Positions 1 to 7,917 are shown, counted from the first letter of the stretch. The stretch is 64,000 nt of DNA from Caenibius tardaugens NBRC 16725 (GCF_003860345.1 NZ_CP034179.1:3766001-3830000); one strand, 5' to 3'. Numbers and translations: made by a program. The notes: generated by a model not told the origin, from the sequence alone.

Positions 1-625
1 GACTGGTCGCGGCGCCGATCGCGCCCACGGTCTTCTCGACCGGCGGGGCCGGAGGCGCTGGCGGCGCGGCGGGCGGCGCGGGCGGCTTCGCGACGGAAGG
101 ATCGATGTCACCGGTCGCGGGCGGTTCGGGAAAGTCGGGAACCGAGCCGGGGATCGCCGGAGGAAGATCGCCGTCCAGCGCATGGGGCGGCGTGCCGGAA
201 CCGGGCGCGACCTTGCCTTCCTCGATGGCGGAGACGCGATCGCCGAGCAATTGCTGTCCATCAAGAATCTTCTGCAGGTCGCCGCGCAGCTTGACCTCTA
301 GGCTGTCGCCGCGAAGCCCCGCGCCCATGTCGAGCTTCGAACTGGGCGATGGCGCGGCCTGCTCGGTCTTGTCGCCGCTGGCCGTGTAGAGGCCGAGCCC
401 CAGCACGCCGATCGCACCGGCAACGCCAAGCTGCCTCAAACGCAGCTGCTGGCGTGCGGTCAGCGTTTGCCACCGCGTCTTGAGATCGAGCAGCGCGGGG
501 CCGCGCGTATTCTCGCCAGGACGAGGGCGGTCCGCCTCATAGCCGTCGAGGTCGAGTTCCTCCGCGCGATCGGCAGGACCGCGCCCGCGGGGCCCGCGAC
601 CGCCGCGAGAGTCCCCGCCGCTCAT
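1..625 (-). CDS. traB: TraB, F-type type IV secretion core protein (VirB10-like), N-terminal part, cut by the window edge
   Basis: TraB/VirB10 proteins span the inner membrane and join the outer-membrane core of a type IV secretion channel. The visible 208 residues read: a charged Gly/Arg-rich cytoplasmic tail, one membrane segment at about residues 66-81, a short helical stretch at about 108-138 containing LEVKLRGDLQKILDGQQLL, then a long Pro/Ala-rich periplasmic linker. This is the family's layout up to the linker; the beta-barrel domain lies off the window. The ATG at 625 overlaps the traK stop by the ATGA arrangement (bases 622-625), so translation is probably coupled. The call rests on the domain order and on traE-traK upstream. 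Confidence 0.85.
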   Translation of the reverse strand, partial: MSGGDSRGGRGPRGRGPADRAEELDLDGYEADRPRPGENTRGPALLDLKTRWQTLTARQQLRLRQLGVAGAIGVLGLGLYTASGDKTEQAAPSPSSKLDMGAGLRGDSLEVKLRGDLQKILDGQQLLGDRVSAIEEGKVAPGSGTPPHALDGDLPPAIPGSVPDFPEPPATGDIDPSVAKPPAPPAAPPAPPAPPVEKTVGAIGAATS

Positions 626-1389
626 TGCCCGGCTCCCCGGCGAACGACGATCAGCCGCGCGGCTTCCCCGGCCTCGATATTGCCCCGGTCGAGGGTGATC
701 GCGAAGATGTTGGCGCCGAGCGCGCCGTCGAGAAAACCGCGTTCGTCGAGCTGCGCGCCGCCGGCGGCAGAGACCAGATATTCCGATGCCGAGAGGCCGG
801 ACCCGTCGATTTCGATGCGGCGTCGTTCCTCCAGCGTGGCGCCCGGCAGCGTCGCGAGCCGGATCGGCCCGGATCGGGGCGCAACGCTGGTGAAGCTCGC
901 CGGGATCCGGTCCTGGAGCATCGAGAGCGTGATCGAGACTGCACGCTCTTCTTCGACCAGGGGTCCTAGCAGTTCCTCATTGGCGCGGGCGCGCTGGGGA
1001 GCGCCGGGCTGGAGCATCACCGTCTGCGCCGGAATATCCGACGGCTCGGCATAGAGCGCATAGACCGCGCCGTTGCAGGTGATGAAGAACTCAGACGGCA
1101 CGGTGACGAAGCTGCGCGTCACCATCCCGGCGTCGTCGATCTCGCGAACGAGGAACTTGATCCAGGCGTCGGAACCGGCGCGCTCCACGGCGATCGCCTT
1201 TTCGGCGCTGAACCTGACGTCCTCGATTTCTCCGCCCGAACAGATGACATGGTTGATGTCGCGGTTTGACAGGCGGATCGTGCTGGTCTGGTCGGGCAGA
1301 ACCATGATGGATTGCGCGGCGGCCGGAGCGGCAAGCGACAGGGCGAGCAGCATCAGGCTCGGCCGCGCGGACTTAGCGAGGCTGGACAT
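622..1389 (-). CDS. traK: TraK, F-type type IV secretion outer-core protein (VirB9-like)
   Basis: TraK is the periplasmic, VirB9/secretin-like component that joins TraB and TraV in the conjugation channel. The 255-residue product starts with a typical signal peptide (basic start, hydrophobic core ending LSLAAPAAAQS) followed by beta-rich sequence. I chose the ATG at 1389 over the in-frame ATG at 1404. A GAGGA ribosome site sits 8 bases ahead of it, and the shorter form begins directly with a clean signal peptide. The start overlaps the end of traE by 17 bases and the stop overlaps the traB start by 4, so this is one operon. Confidence 0.87.
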   Translation of the reverse strand: MSSLAKSARPSLMLLALSLAAPAAAQSIMVLPDQTSTIRLSNRDINHVICSGGEIEDVRFSAEKAIAVERAGSDAWIKFLVREIDDAGMVTRSFVTVPSEFFITCNGAVYALYAEPSDIPAQTVMLQPGAPQRARANEELLGPLVEEERAVSITLSMLQDRIPASFTSVAPRSGPIRLATLPGATLEERRRIEIDGSGLSASEYLVSAAGGAQLDERGFLDGALGANIFAITLDRGNIEAGEAARLIVVRRGAGQ

Positions 1390-2011
1390 CGAAATTTTCC
1401 TCATTGAGGGCGGTCAGCCAGAAGCGGCCATTGTCGATCACGTAACGGATCCGAAGATTGCCCCGGAACTTGCGGATCACCCCGCCGATCACCCGGACCT
1501 TCTCGACCGGCACGAGAATCTCGGTCCGGGTCCAGGTGACGGGCTGGTCGGGGCGGATATAGGTCGCGATCGAGAGCGTCGGATTATTGGCCAGTTCGTC
1601 GAGCAGCCGGTTGAGGCTGTCGCGCAGGCTGTTGTAGGTCGAGGGGTGCGTGATGCTCAGCAGTTCCTGGAACTGCCGATCCGCGGAGTAGGCGGAGTAG
1701 GTGCCCGAGAGCGACACGACATTGCGCGTGATCGAGCGCAGATAGGCCTCGGACGGCTCGCCGCCCGTGACATAGAGGTCGCCGCCCGCGCCGTAGGGGA
1801 CGATGATCGTCCGGGTGTTCTGGTTGGAGGTGTAGATCACCGTGCCCAGCACCGCCGTGATCCCGAACAGGCCGATGACGGCGAGCTTCAACAGCCGGTT
1901 CTCCTCGAACAGGTTGCTCGCCCCTTGCAGGTAGCGGTGGATGCCATAGCTGCCCGGCTTGCCGATCAGCGGATCGCGTGGGGGTGTGCCGGGGGATTTG
2001 CGTCCGAACAT
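1373..2011 (-). CDS. traE: TraE, F-type type IV secretion inner-membrane protein (VirB5/VirB8-like scaffold)
   Basis: The product is 212 residues with a short cytoplasmic N-terminus, one membrane helix at about 41-61 (KLAVIGLFGITAVLGTVIYT) and a periplasmic domain. This matches the TraE family of F-type conjugation systems, thought to act like VirB8 at the inner-membrane platform. The conserved-looking C-terminal part includes VIDNGRFWLTALNEE. A longer open frame runs upstream to 2239 but covers traL in another frame. The ATG at 2011 lies 8 bases after the traL stop, which fits an operon start. The gene order traL-traE-traK-traB is the standard F-type order. Confidence 0.88.
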   Translation of the reverse strand: MFGRKSPGTPPRDPLIGKPGSYGIHRYLQGASNLFEENRLLKLAVIGLFGITAVLGTVIYTSNQNTRTIIVPYGAGGDLYVTGGEPSEAYLRSITRNVVSLSGTYSAYSADRQFQELLSITHPSTYNSLRDSLNRLLDELANNPTLSIATYIRPDQPVTWTRTEILVPVEKVRVIGGVIRKFRGNLRIRYVIDNGRFWLTALNEENFDVQPR

Positions 2012-2019
2012 GGCCCGCC

Positions 2020-2286
2020 TCATTCGTAGAACCGAGTCTGGGTCGGACCCGGATAGTTGGACCAGCGGACCAGGCCCCAGCGCCAGGCCATGTGCGGGAT
2101 GAAGCCGCGCGGCTTGGTGCGGAGCCAGGGAACGAAAAGGAGAAGACCCGCGACGAGCGCCCAACCGAGCATCCCGCCCACGATCACGGCGACGAAGATC
2201 ACCGTGATCACGAGCACGAACTCGTCCGATCCGAACCACAGGATCTGGACGGGTTTGTGCAGATATTGGGGTAGCCGCTCGTCCAC
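2020..2286 (-). CDS. traL: TraL, F-type pilus assembly inner-membrane protein (VirB3-like)
   Basis: This is an 88-residue protein with a hydrophobic double segment at about 22-54, followed by a basic and aromatic tail (TKPRGFIPHMAWRWGLVRW). Length and layout match TraL, a small membrane protein needed for pilus assembly. The start is a GTG at 2286, with a very strong AAGGAGGAG ribosome site a few bases upstream. The nearest in-frame ATG start is far upstream in sequence that does not look coding. The gene lies between traA and traE, as in F-type systems. Confidence 0.87.
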   Translation of the reverse strand: MDERLPQYLHKPVQILWFGSDEFVLVITVIFVAVIVGGMLGWALVAGLLLFVPWLRTKPRGFIPHMAWRWGLVRWSNYPGPTQTRFYE

Positions 2287-2422
2287 GAGCCTTCTCCTCC
2301 TTGCGTCGTGACCTCCCTGCGAAGCTGGTTGAACTTCGGGGGTTGTCCCGCCAGTGCGCCTCATGCGCCCTGGCCCGTTGAGGTCCGCCGACCGCGCCCA
2401 GGCGCGGCGGCGGACCAATCCG

Positions 2423-2740
2423 TCAGATGACCATTCCGAATGTCTGGAGGATCGAGTCCGCCTTGATCAGGCAGACGGCCGCCACGATGGTCGGGATGCC
2501 GATCATGATGTTCGAGAAGAGCCTGCTCACGCCGAACAGGAAGGCCGCGACGCCGCCGACGAAGCCGAGCGGGCCTTTGACCCCTTGATTGACCACGATA
2601 TCGTAGATGTCGTAGCCGAGGTCGCCGGCCGCCGGCGCCGAGAAGGCGTGAGCCCCACCGGCCCCGAGCAGCGCGAGCAGGGTTACGGGAATGCCGACAT
2701 TGGCGATTGAGGCGGATTGTCTGCCGAGTGTTTTCAACAT
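2423..2740 (-). CDS. traA: TraA-like conjugative pilin precursor
   Basis: The 105-residue product has a long signal sequence ending near residue 32 (GAGGAHA then FSAPAAG). A short soluble stretch follows, then two membrane helices at about 57-75 and 78-93 split by a short polar turn. This is the shape of F-type and VirB2-type pilins, which wait in the inner membrane before assembly. The ATG at 2740 has GGAG 8 bases ahead. The gene lies just upstream of traL. The processed form would be about 73 residues, near the usual pilin size. Whether it is cyclised or acetylated cannot be read from the sequence. Confidence 0.8.
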   Translation of the reverse strand: MLKTLGRQSASIANVGIPVTLLALLGAGGAHAFSAPAAGDLGYDIYDIVVNQGVKGPLGFVGGVAAFLFGVSRLFSNIMIGIPTIVAAVCLIKADSILQTFGMVI

Positions 2741-2921
2741 GCACTTGCTCCAGGGAAGATGGGCCGCTCCGGGGACTGCTTGCCGGCATCGATGAGGATC
2801 GCTGTCGGCCGACGGCGAGGCTGGACGGCCCGGTTCGGGTCCCGCCGCCGGCATTGGGATTTGCGCGGCAGCGGCAGAGCCGATGCACCGCGCGTTCGCG
2901 ATGTGAGGAGCCGGAAGGCGA

Positions 2922-3704
2922 TCAGCGGCCGGCATTGGCGAGCGCCTTCTTACCGTCGAGGAACGCCTCGATCTCGGCCTGCCGGAAACCGGAAATCATC
3001 TGTCCGTCCGCGATCAGGGTCGGCGTGCCGGTGATGCCGGTCTTGCCGACGATTCCGGCATGCGCCTCGACCCTGGCCTTGCCTTCCGCGCATGTGCGCA
3101 AAGGCGTGGGCGCGGTTCCGGCGTAGATCGCCTTGAACGCCGCTTCCTTGTCCGGGGAGCAAAGGACATGCTCGGCCTTGGCGGCGGCCTCGGCGTGGAT
3201 GCCGGAGACGAAGAAGATCAGGCGCCGCACCGGCTTGCCTTCGGCCGCTTTCGCCGCCCAGAAGCGGTCGAGCGCCCGGCAGTAGGGACAGTCGGGATCG
3301 GTGAACTCAATCACCGTGGGCGCGCCCGCCGGACCGATGGCGAGGGCCATGCCGGTGTCGATCCCGGCGAGTTTCTTCGCTGAAGCGGCGTTCTGCGCCA
3401 GCGCGGTGAGGTTCTGGCCGTTGCGGTCGTAGATTTCCGCGAACAACAGATGTTCGCTGTCAGGCGCATAGTAGATGATGCGGCCGCCCGCCGTCGCCTG
3501 ATAGATCGGGCCCTTGACGGGCGCCGGCCCGAAATCCTCGAATTGCAGATTGACGAAGGTCTGCCGCAACTCGCTTTCGGCATCGCGCGCGGCGGCGGTA
3601 AGCGGATCGGCGGCTTGCGCGAACGCTGCGCCTTGAGCAGCGAGCAACAAGGGGAGGACGAGGGCTGCCGCACCAAACAGGCGGGTGGGCTTATGGATGT
3701 GCAT
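2922..3704 (-). CDS. DsbC/TrbB-like periplasmic thiol-disulfide isomerase of the conjugation cluster
   Basis: The 260-residue product has a signal peptide (LVLPLLLAAQGAAFAQA), an N-terminal region that may dimerise, and a thioredoxin-type domain. That domain has the redox motif CPYC at residues 139-142 (context EFTDPDCPYCRALDRF) and the expected cis-proline segment TGTPTLIADG near 235. DsbC-type isomerases are regular members of F-type conjugation clusters, where they help fold disulfide-bonded transfer proteins. The ATG at 3704 has an AGGAG site 7 bases upstream. Its start overlaps the end of the preceding small lipoprotein gene by 14 bases. Confidence 0.87.
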   Translation of the reverse strand: MHIHKPTRLFGAAALVLPLLLAAQGAAFAQAADPLTAAARDAESELRQTFVNLQFEDFGPAPVKGPIYQATAGGRIIYYAPDSEHLLFAEIYDRNGQNLTALAQNAASAKKLAGIDTGMALAIGPAGAPTVIEFTDPDCPYCRALDRFWAAKAAEGKPVRRLIFFVSGIHAEAAAKAEHVLCSPDKEAAFKAIYAGTAPTPLRTCAEGKARVEAHAGIVGKTGITGTPTLIADGQMISGFRQAEIEAFLDGKKALANAGR

Positions 3705-3996
3705 GCGATCTCTCCTGAAGAGTGCTGGCAGGGCGGGAGAGCAGGCGCGCATCGACATGCGTGCCCGACCCCACCGGGATGTGCTCGGCAGTGACGGGTG
3801 CGGGCATCGACTCCATCCGGTTCGTCACGGCGGCGCGCAGAACGAACCCATCGACCGTCGCCACCACGATGCGCGGCTGCTCGGCCACCGGCGCGATAAC
3901 TGTCTGTCGGCCATGTCCGCCGGGTCCGGCACAGGCTGTCGTCGTGACGATCAGTGTGCCCAGGGCAGCCGTCATCGCTTTGGCAATCGGCATCAT
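3691..3996 (-). CDS. small putative lipoprotein, first visible gene of the transfer operon
   Basis: This open frame of about 101 residues begins with a hydrophobic N-terminus followed by a cysteine (LGTLIVTTTACAGPGG). That resembles a lipoprotein signal, although the residues before the cysteine (TTA) are not the classical LxxC box. The rest is Val/Ala/Pro-rich without a recognised domain. The start is ambiguous. ATGs lie at 4026, 4008, 3996 and 3993; 3996 is preferred because GGAG lies 6 bases ahead. It overlaps the dsbC-like gene by 14 bases, which supports it being real. In F-type clusters this place is sometimes held by a TraV-like lipoprotein, but this one is too short to call TraV. Confidence 0.5.
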   Translation of the reverse strand: MMPIAKAMTAALGTLIVTTTACAGPGGHGRQTVIAPVAEQPRIVVATVDGFVLRAAVTNRMESMPAPVTAEHIPVGSGTHVDARLLSRPASTLQERSHAHP

Positions 3997-4445
3997 GCAC
4001 GACTCCATGTTGGCGCCCCGCGCCATGGTTGATGAATACTTAATGGTCCGAAGTATCAGGTCCGATTCGACTTGAACCCTCGCAACACGATCTGAGTGAT
4101 TTGAAACGAAGAGGATTGCAACAGGCCCCGGCAGTGGGGTGCCTGAAATGGCGATATTAGCCGTAAATATGCGAACTTAGCCTTATAAATTCGCTTTCGG
4201 GATCACATGGACTGATCTGGTGCCGGTTCGGCAATAAAGTTCCTGAATGATCCGATTTGGAGGAAAATGGAAATTAACTGCTCATTGTGCGTCGAAACAT
4301 AAATATGGTCGCGCATCCGCTATAAATGGGCAGAGATATTCCTCTAAAATCATCGGCATCTATTCTTGATGCTGGTTACTCCACGATCCTACCTTTGCCG
4401 GATTACCCACAGAGCCCGACGGGCCGAACCGGGGAGGAAGGACAT
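3997..4445. promoter_or_regulatory. AT-richer non-coding control region between the transfer operon and the XRE regulator
   Basis: About 450 bp without a credible gene, clearly richer in A and T than its surroundings. It separates the minus-strand transfer operon from the plus-strand regulator, so it should hold both promoters. The striking part is a tandem direct repeat of a 20-bp unit (see the separate entry at 4151-4190). No origin of transfer could be recognised by eye. Confidence 0.5.
4151..4190 (+). repeat. tandem 20-bp direct repeat, candidate operator
   Basis: Two units begin with GCGATATTAGCC (4151-4162) and GCGAACTTAGCC (4171-4182). They are exactly 20 bp apart and agree at about 15 of 20 positions. 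A related unit, AAATATGCGATCTTGGCC, is found again at 6064-6081 ahead of the excisionase; it matches 16 of 18 bases of 4165-4182. Spacing of two helical turns and repeated use within the element suggest a binding site for an element-encoded regulator, possibly the XRE protein encoded at 4446. Confidence 0.5.
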
Positions 4446-4835
4446 ATGGCATCCGATGGAAAATTCGCCGACGTCGACCTGTCGATCTTCAAGGAACTCA
4501 AGAAGCTCTCCGGCGAGAAGATCAGGCAGGCGCGAAAGGCGCTCGGTTTGACGCAGCTGGAGGTCGCCACCGAAATGGGCGGAAGCCTGCGCTGGTATCG
4601 CGCGATCGAGTCCGGCGATCCGGGGATTAGGCTGGAGGATCATCTGATCGCACTGCTCCGGCTCGGTGCATCGACCGCGCATATCGCGCTGCCTGTCCTC
4701 TATGCGGGCCAACGCATGCGGTTCCCGCGGCAACTGATCCACGGTGACCTGGCCAGCATCGAACGCACATGCATTGAGGCGATCTCGGATGCGGTGATCG
4801 CCGGGCTGAAACAGGACCTCTCACCCGAATGGTAG
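4446..4835 (+). CDS. XRE/Cro-type helix-turn-helix regulator of the element
   Basis: The 129-residue product has a Cro/C1-type helix-turn-helix in its first half (IRQARKALGLTQLEVATEMG, then SLRWYRAIESGD). A short C-terminal helical tail follows. Such regulators commonly control transfer or excision in conjugative elements. The ATG at 4446 has an excellent GAGGAAGGA site; an open frame extends upstream to 4326 but has no better start. It lies opposite the transfer operon across a control region with direct repeats, so it may bind there and repress itself or the tra promoter. That role is inference from position. Confidence 0.8.
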   Translation: MASDGKFADVDLSIFKELKKLSGEKIRQARKALGLTQLEVATEMGGSLRWYRAIESGDPGIRLEDHLIALLRLGASTAHIALPVLYAGQRMRFPRQLIHGDLASIERTCIEAISDAVIAGLKQDLSPEW

Positions 4836-4908
4836 CGGGACGGCGGGAAGGACCAGTCATGAAAATTGACGGTCCGGTTCGGGCGTGACGCTGGGACAGG
4901 CGGAAAAG

Positions 4909-5577
4909 ATGGCGATCTTTCATTTCCATGTGAATATCATCAGCCGCGGCGCCGGACGCAGTATCGTCGCGGCCGCGGCATGGCAAAACAGCTGCCGCCT
5001 GTACGATGAGCGCTACGGCCGGTTTTCCAATTTCGTGAACAAGCGGGCGGTTGCCTGGTCTGCGCTGATACTGCCGTCCGGGGGCCCCGCGCAGTGGGAG
5101 GATCGCGAGTGTTTCTGGAACGCGCTCGAAGCCGCCGAAATCCGCAAGGATGCGCAGCTTGGCCGTCAGTTCGACGTGGCGCTGCCCGATGAACTGGACC
5201 TGCCGGCGTCGATCGCGGTTCTGCAGCGTTTCGCCAGCGAGATATTTTGCATCGCGGGTTTTGCCGCCGACCTGACACTGATCGAAATGGGCGATACGCC
5301 CAGAGGCAAGCGCCACCATGGCTATGTGCTGATACCGACCCGTCCGATTGTCGACGGCATGTTCGGCCGGAAACCGCGCGAATGGAACAGCCGCGTGAAG
5401 CTGCTCGAAATCCGCGCGGCCTGGGCGATGATGCTGAACGATAAGTTCGCGGCGCTCGGCTATGATGTCCGCGTCGATCATCGGTCCAACGAAGAACGCG
5501 GCATCGACGCTCCGCCGGTTAAGCATATCGGCATGGCCCGCAAGCGTATCGCGGCGCGCGCCCGGCAAACATCCTGA
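4909..5577 (+). CDS. TraA/MobA-type relaxase homologue, short and probably catalytically inactive
   Basis: The 222-residue product matches the N-terminal nicking domain of MobQ/TraA relaxases in order: the MAIFHFHVNIISRGAGRS start, the middle block FWNALEAAEIRKDAQLGRQF and the late block VDHRSNEERGI. Two catalytic features are altered. The tyrosine expected at residue 25 (AAAAY in relatives) is tryptophan (AAAAW). The metal-binding HxH motif (usually NPHAH) reads GKRHHGYV. The helicase/primase-like remainder of TraA proteins is absent; the frame stops at 222. It may be a DNA-binding accessory protein or a decayed gene. The ATG at 4909 matches the family start; an upstream start at 4885 is less likely. 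Confidence 0.75.
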   Translation: MAIFHFHVNIISRGAGRSIVAAAAWQNSCRLYDERYGRFSNFVNKRAVAWSALILPSGGPAQWEDRECFWNALEAAEIRKDAQLGRQFDVALPDELDLPASIAVLQRFASEIFCIAGFAADLTLIEMGDTPRGKRHHGYVLIPTRPIVDGMFGRKPREWNSRVKLLEIRAAWAMMLNDKFAALGYDVRVDHRSNEERGIDAPPVKHIGMARKRIAARARQTS

Positions 5578-5579
5578 CA

Positions 5580-5954
5580 ATAGTCCGTGGCCGGCGCCTC
5601 ACCGGCGGTGCGGTCCATCATGACGACGGCGAGGGCGGTTGCGGCGGGCGTGTAGAGGAGAAAATAACCGACTGCACATGCGGCGACGGCAGCGGCAGGG
5701 ATTGCCGTCGCCATGACCGCTGCCGCCACGGCGAAAACGGCTAGAAGCTGAACGGCCGCTGCGACAAGAAGTATCCGCCGCCGACCGAGCCTGTTGGCCA
5801 GCCACCCGGTGAGCATTGCGGAGGCCATGCCGGCGAGCGGACCGGTCATGTTGACGATGACGCCGAGACGATCGAGGCTCCACCCCCTCCTGTCAATCAG
5901 CGCGCCCGCGATCGCGCGCGGCAGGCCGCCATGCGTCCCGATCATTTGTCCCAT
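5580..5954 (-). pseudogene. fragment of an MFS transporter
   Basis: About 125 residues of a major facilitator protein are readable on the minus strand. They include GWSLDRLGVIVNMTGPLAG, the loop GWLANRLGRRR and further hydrophobic helices to DRTAGEAPATDY. The N-terminal half is missing, and homology ends abruptly at 5580, three bases from the stop of the relaxase-like gene. The open frame then runs on into antisense relaxase sequence. Both ends therefore look like recombination scars, and this is cargo left by a deletion. The relatives I recall are siderophore-type MFS permeases, but substrate cannot be assigned from this piece. Confidence 0.7.
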
Positions 5955-6333
5955 TCTTCGAGGCCATCAACAACGGCGAGTGGAACGCTGCGAGTCTCTT
6001 CCAAGGCGCGACAACGCCAATAGGCTGACAGGCGAAAGCACGAGATTAGGCAGTGGGTTGCCCAAATATGCGATCTTGGCCTCTTTTTAGGACCAGGATC
6101 GAAATGCTAGACTGACGTCGCGTCATGGCCTGCTTGCGCTGCCCAACAGGCCAGCGATCCATGCGCCATTTCTGCGAGGATTATCCAGACCCACGTTCGC
6201 GAGCGCCTGCCCGTCCTGGTCGGCCGGCCATGCGGTCATCGCAGATCGGCCGGAAGGGAAGGGAGCGGGAGGAGAGAGGAAGCAGCGGACGGTTGGCTGT
6301 CCGTGGTTTCCTTTCCTCAACCGGAGCACTGTC
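5955..6333. other. non-coding stretch before the excisionase, with one copy of the element repeat
   Basis: About 380 bp with no convincing gene. A short plus-strand run at 5960-6030 (reading FEAINNGEWNAASLFQG before a stop) may be the tail of a lost gene, but it is too short to name. At 6064-6081 lies AAATATGCGATCTTGGCC, a near copy of the repeat at 4165-4182. It is followed by a T-rich patch, so this part could be the promoter/operator for the excisionase and integrase. Small open frames on both strands at 6123-6337 show no recognisable features. Confidence 0.4.
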
Positions 6334-6537
6334 ATGACGGGCGCGCGCTACGTGCGCATCAAGCGCTTCGCCGAGCTGACCGGCTACACCGAGAAAGCGG
6401 TCTATCGAAAGATCGCCGACGGCGTGTGGATTCAGGGCCGCGAATATCGCCGCGCTCCCGATGGCAGCATCTGCATCGACCTCGAAGGCTTCCACAAATG
6501 GGTAGAAAACGGCCAGGGACTGGCGTCGAGCCGCTGA
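6334..6537 (+). CDS. AlpA/MerR-type excisionase (recombination directionality factor)
   Basis: This is a 67-residue small DNA-binding protein with the winged-helix pattern of excisionases: RIKRFAELTGYTEKAVYRKI, then a GVWIQGREYRRAPDG wing. Such proteins steer the integrase towards excision. It overlaps the integrase start by 40 bases in another frame, so the two are co-expressed. The ATG at 6334 lies in a region with modest ribosome-site similarity. The gene order xis-int beside a tRNA target is typical. Confidence 0.8.
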   Translation: MTGARYVRIKRFAELTGYTEKAVYRKIADGVWIQGREYRRAPDGSICIDLEGFHKWVENGQGLASSR

Positions 6538-7634
6538 AAAGCTGCATTCGCGTCCGCTTCCGCTGGAACGGGCGGCTCTATCGCGAAACGCTCCAGCTCC
6601 AACCCACATCCGCTAACATCAAGGCGGCCGAGCGCTTGATGGCCCGTGTCCATCAGGAAATCGATCTCGGCGTCTTCGATTATGAAAGCACGTTTCCCAA
6701 GGGTGATGCCAAACCCGACCGGAACAAATACGCGGGCTTCAAGACTTATGCGAAAGAGTGGCTCGCAACGCTCGTAGTCGAGAAATCGACGATGTCCGAC
6801 TATGTGTCGGCGATCAATAATGTCTGGTCGCCGGCTTTCGGTGAGCGGCAACTCAAGAGCATCAAGCCGAGCGAGATCAAGAAGGTCATCGCCGACCGGG
6901 CGAAGCAGGTCAGCGGCAAGACGATCAACAACAACGTCATTCCGCTGCGCGGCATCTTCGAGATGGCTCTCGACGACGAGCTGATCGACCGCTCGCCGCT
7001 GGAACGGATCAAGAGCCAGAAGCATCAGAAACGCGAGCCGGACCCGTTCGACCGGGAAGAGACCGAACGCATCCTCACCTATATGCACGAGCGTTACGAC
7101 GAGCAGGTCTGGAACTGGTATGAGTTCGCCTTCGGGACCGGCATGCGTCCCAGCGAACAGATCGTCGTCCAGTGGCGCGACGTCGACTGGAAGCGCCAGT
7201 CCATCCGGGTCGAGCGTGCCCGCGTCCGGGCCGTGGAGAAATCGACCAAGACCAGGACCGTGCGCGACGTCGATCTTACTCCGCGAATGATGGCCGTGCT
7301 TAGACGCCAGAAGGCGCACAGCTTCATGCGGGGGCTCGATTCGCCGATCTTCATCAACCCGGTCACAAACACGCCGTGGCCGGACGTGCAGGATCAGCGG
7401 AAGCTCTATTTCCATCCCGCACTGCGTGCGCTCGGCATCCGCAGCCGTGATGCCTATCAAACGCGCCACACTTACGCGACGACGGCGCTGATGGGCGGGG
7501 TGAACCCGGCCTATATCGCCCGCCAGCTTGGCCACAAGAGCGCGGCAATGCTGTTCCGGCACTACTCGAAATGGATCGATCACGCGGACTATGGCCGCGA
7601 AGCAGCCAAGCTCAATCAGATCTACGGTTCCTGA
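6498..7634 (+). CDS. tyrosine-type site-specific integrase
   Basis: The 378-residue product catalyses integration and excision of the element at tRNA-Glu. An arm/core-binding N-terminal half (about 1-190) is followed by the catalytic domain. Readable catalytic elements are the first arginine in FGTGMRPSEQ, the second arginine in DAYQTRHTYATTAL, the ARQLGHKS histidine, and the nucleophile tyrosine in FRHYSKWID. The usual first histidine of the HxxR box is tyrosine (YQTR), a substitution tolerated in some relatives. I chose the ATG at 6498, inside the excisionase gene, because MGRKRPGTGVEPLKSCIRVRF matches the family start. The open frame to 6303 upstream is antisense to nothing recognisable. 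Confidence 0.9.
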   Translation: MGRKRPGTGVEPLKSCIRVRFRWNGRLYRETLQLQPTSANIKAAERLMARVHQEIDLGVFDYESTFPKGDAKPDRNKYAGFKTYAKEWLATLVVEKSTMSDYVSAINNVWSPAFGERQLKSIKPSEIKKVIADRAKQVSGKTINNNVIPLRGIFEMALDDELIDRSPLERIKSQKHQKREPDPFDREETERILTYMHERYDEQVWNWYEFAFGTGMRPSEQIVVQWRDVDWKRQSIRVERARVRAVEKSTKTRTVRDVDLTPRMMAVLRRQKAHSFMRGLDSPIFINPVTNTPWPDVQDQRKLYFHPALRALGIRSRDAYQTRHTYATTALMGGVNPAYIARQLGHKSAAMLFRHYSKWIDHADYGREAAKLNQIYGS

Positions 7635-7842
7635 CGCGGATGTCTGGCTGGTCTGTGGGGAGGGCTTGCCTGTCGGTGGCGGCTGCCGCGAACGAATCCC
7701 TCGTCTACTGGGCAGCTATTGAGGTGATCTAAAAGAGCCTGGAACGGGGGCTGGGGTGGCCTCGAAAAACGCCAAATGTGCCACGAAAGTGCCACGGAAA
7801 CCGCATTTTCGCGATTCCCCCTAACAATATCAACTACTTAGC

Positions 7843-7917
7843 TGGTGACCCCTACGGGAATCGAACCCGTGTTTCAGCCGTGAAAGGGCCGCGTCCTGAC
7901 CGCTAGACGAAGGGGCC
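7843..7917 (-). tRNA. tRNA-Glu (anticodon TTC), copy nearest the element
   Basis: The minus strand reads as a complete 72-nt tRNA plus encoded CCA. The acceptor stem is GGCCCCT/AGGGGTC with discriminator A, and the anticodon loop is CCTTTCACG with TTC. The T arm is CGGGTTCGATTCCCG. It is identical to the copy at 7960-8034. Its 3' end faces the integrase gene, which makes it the likely attachment site. A short crossover core should be repeated at the element's far end outside this window. Confidence 0.95.

Larger units (their letters stand above)
1..7842. mobile_element. right end of an integrative and conjugative element (ICE), integrated at tRNA-Glu
   Basis: The segment holds F-type conjugation genes (traA, traL, traE, traK, traB, with a dsbC-like gene), a regulator, a relaxase-like gene, an excisionase and a tyrosine integrase. 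The integrase ends about 200 bp from the 3' end of a tRNA-Glu gene, the usual layout for elements that insert into tRNA 3' ends. The left boundary, the other transfer genes and the second attachment site lie outside the window, so whether the element is complete cannot be judged. The exact right junction is not resolved. It should lie within or at the 3' end of the tRNA gene at 7843-7917. Confidence 0.8.

Noticed and set aside
6123-6337. two small overlapping frames of 70 codons on opposite strands before the excisionase
   Set aside because: No motif, no ribosome site and low-complexity composition; treated as non-coding.
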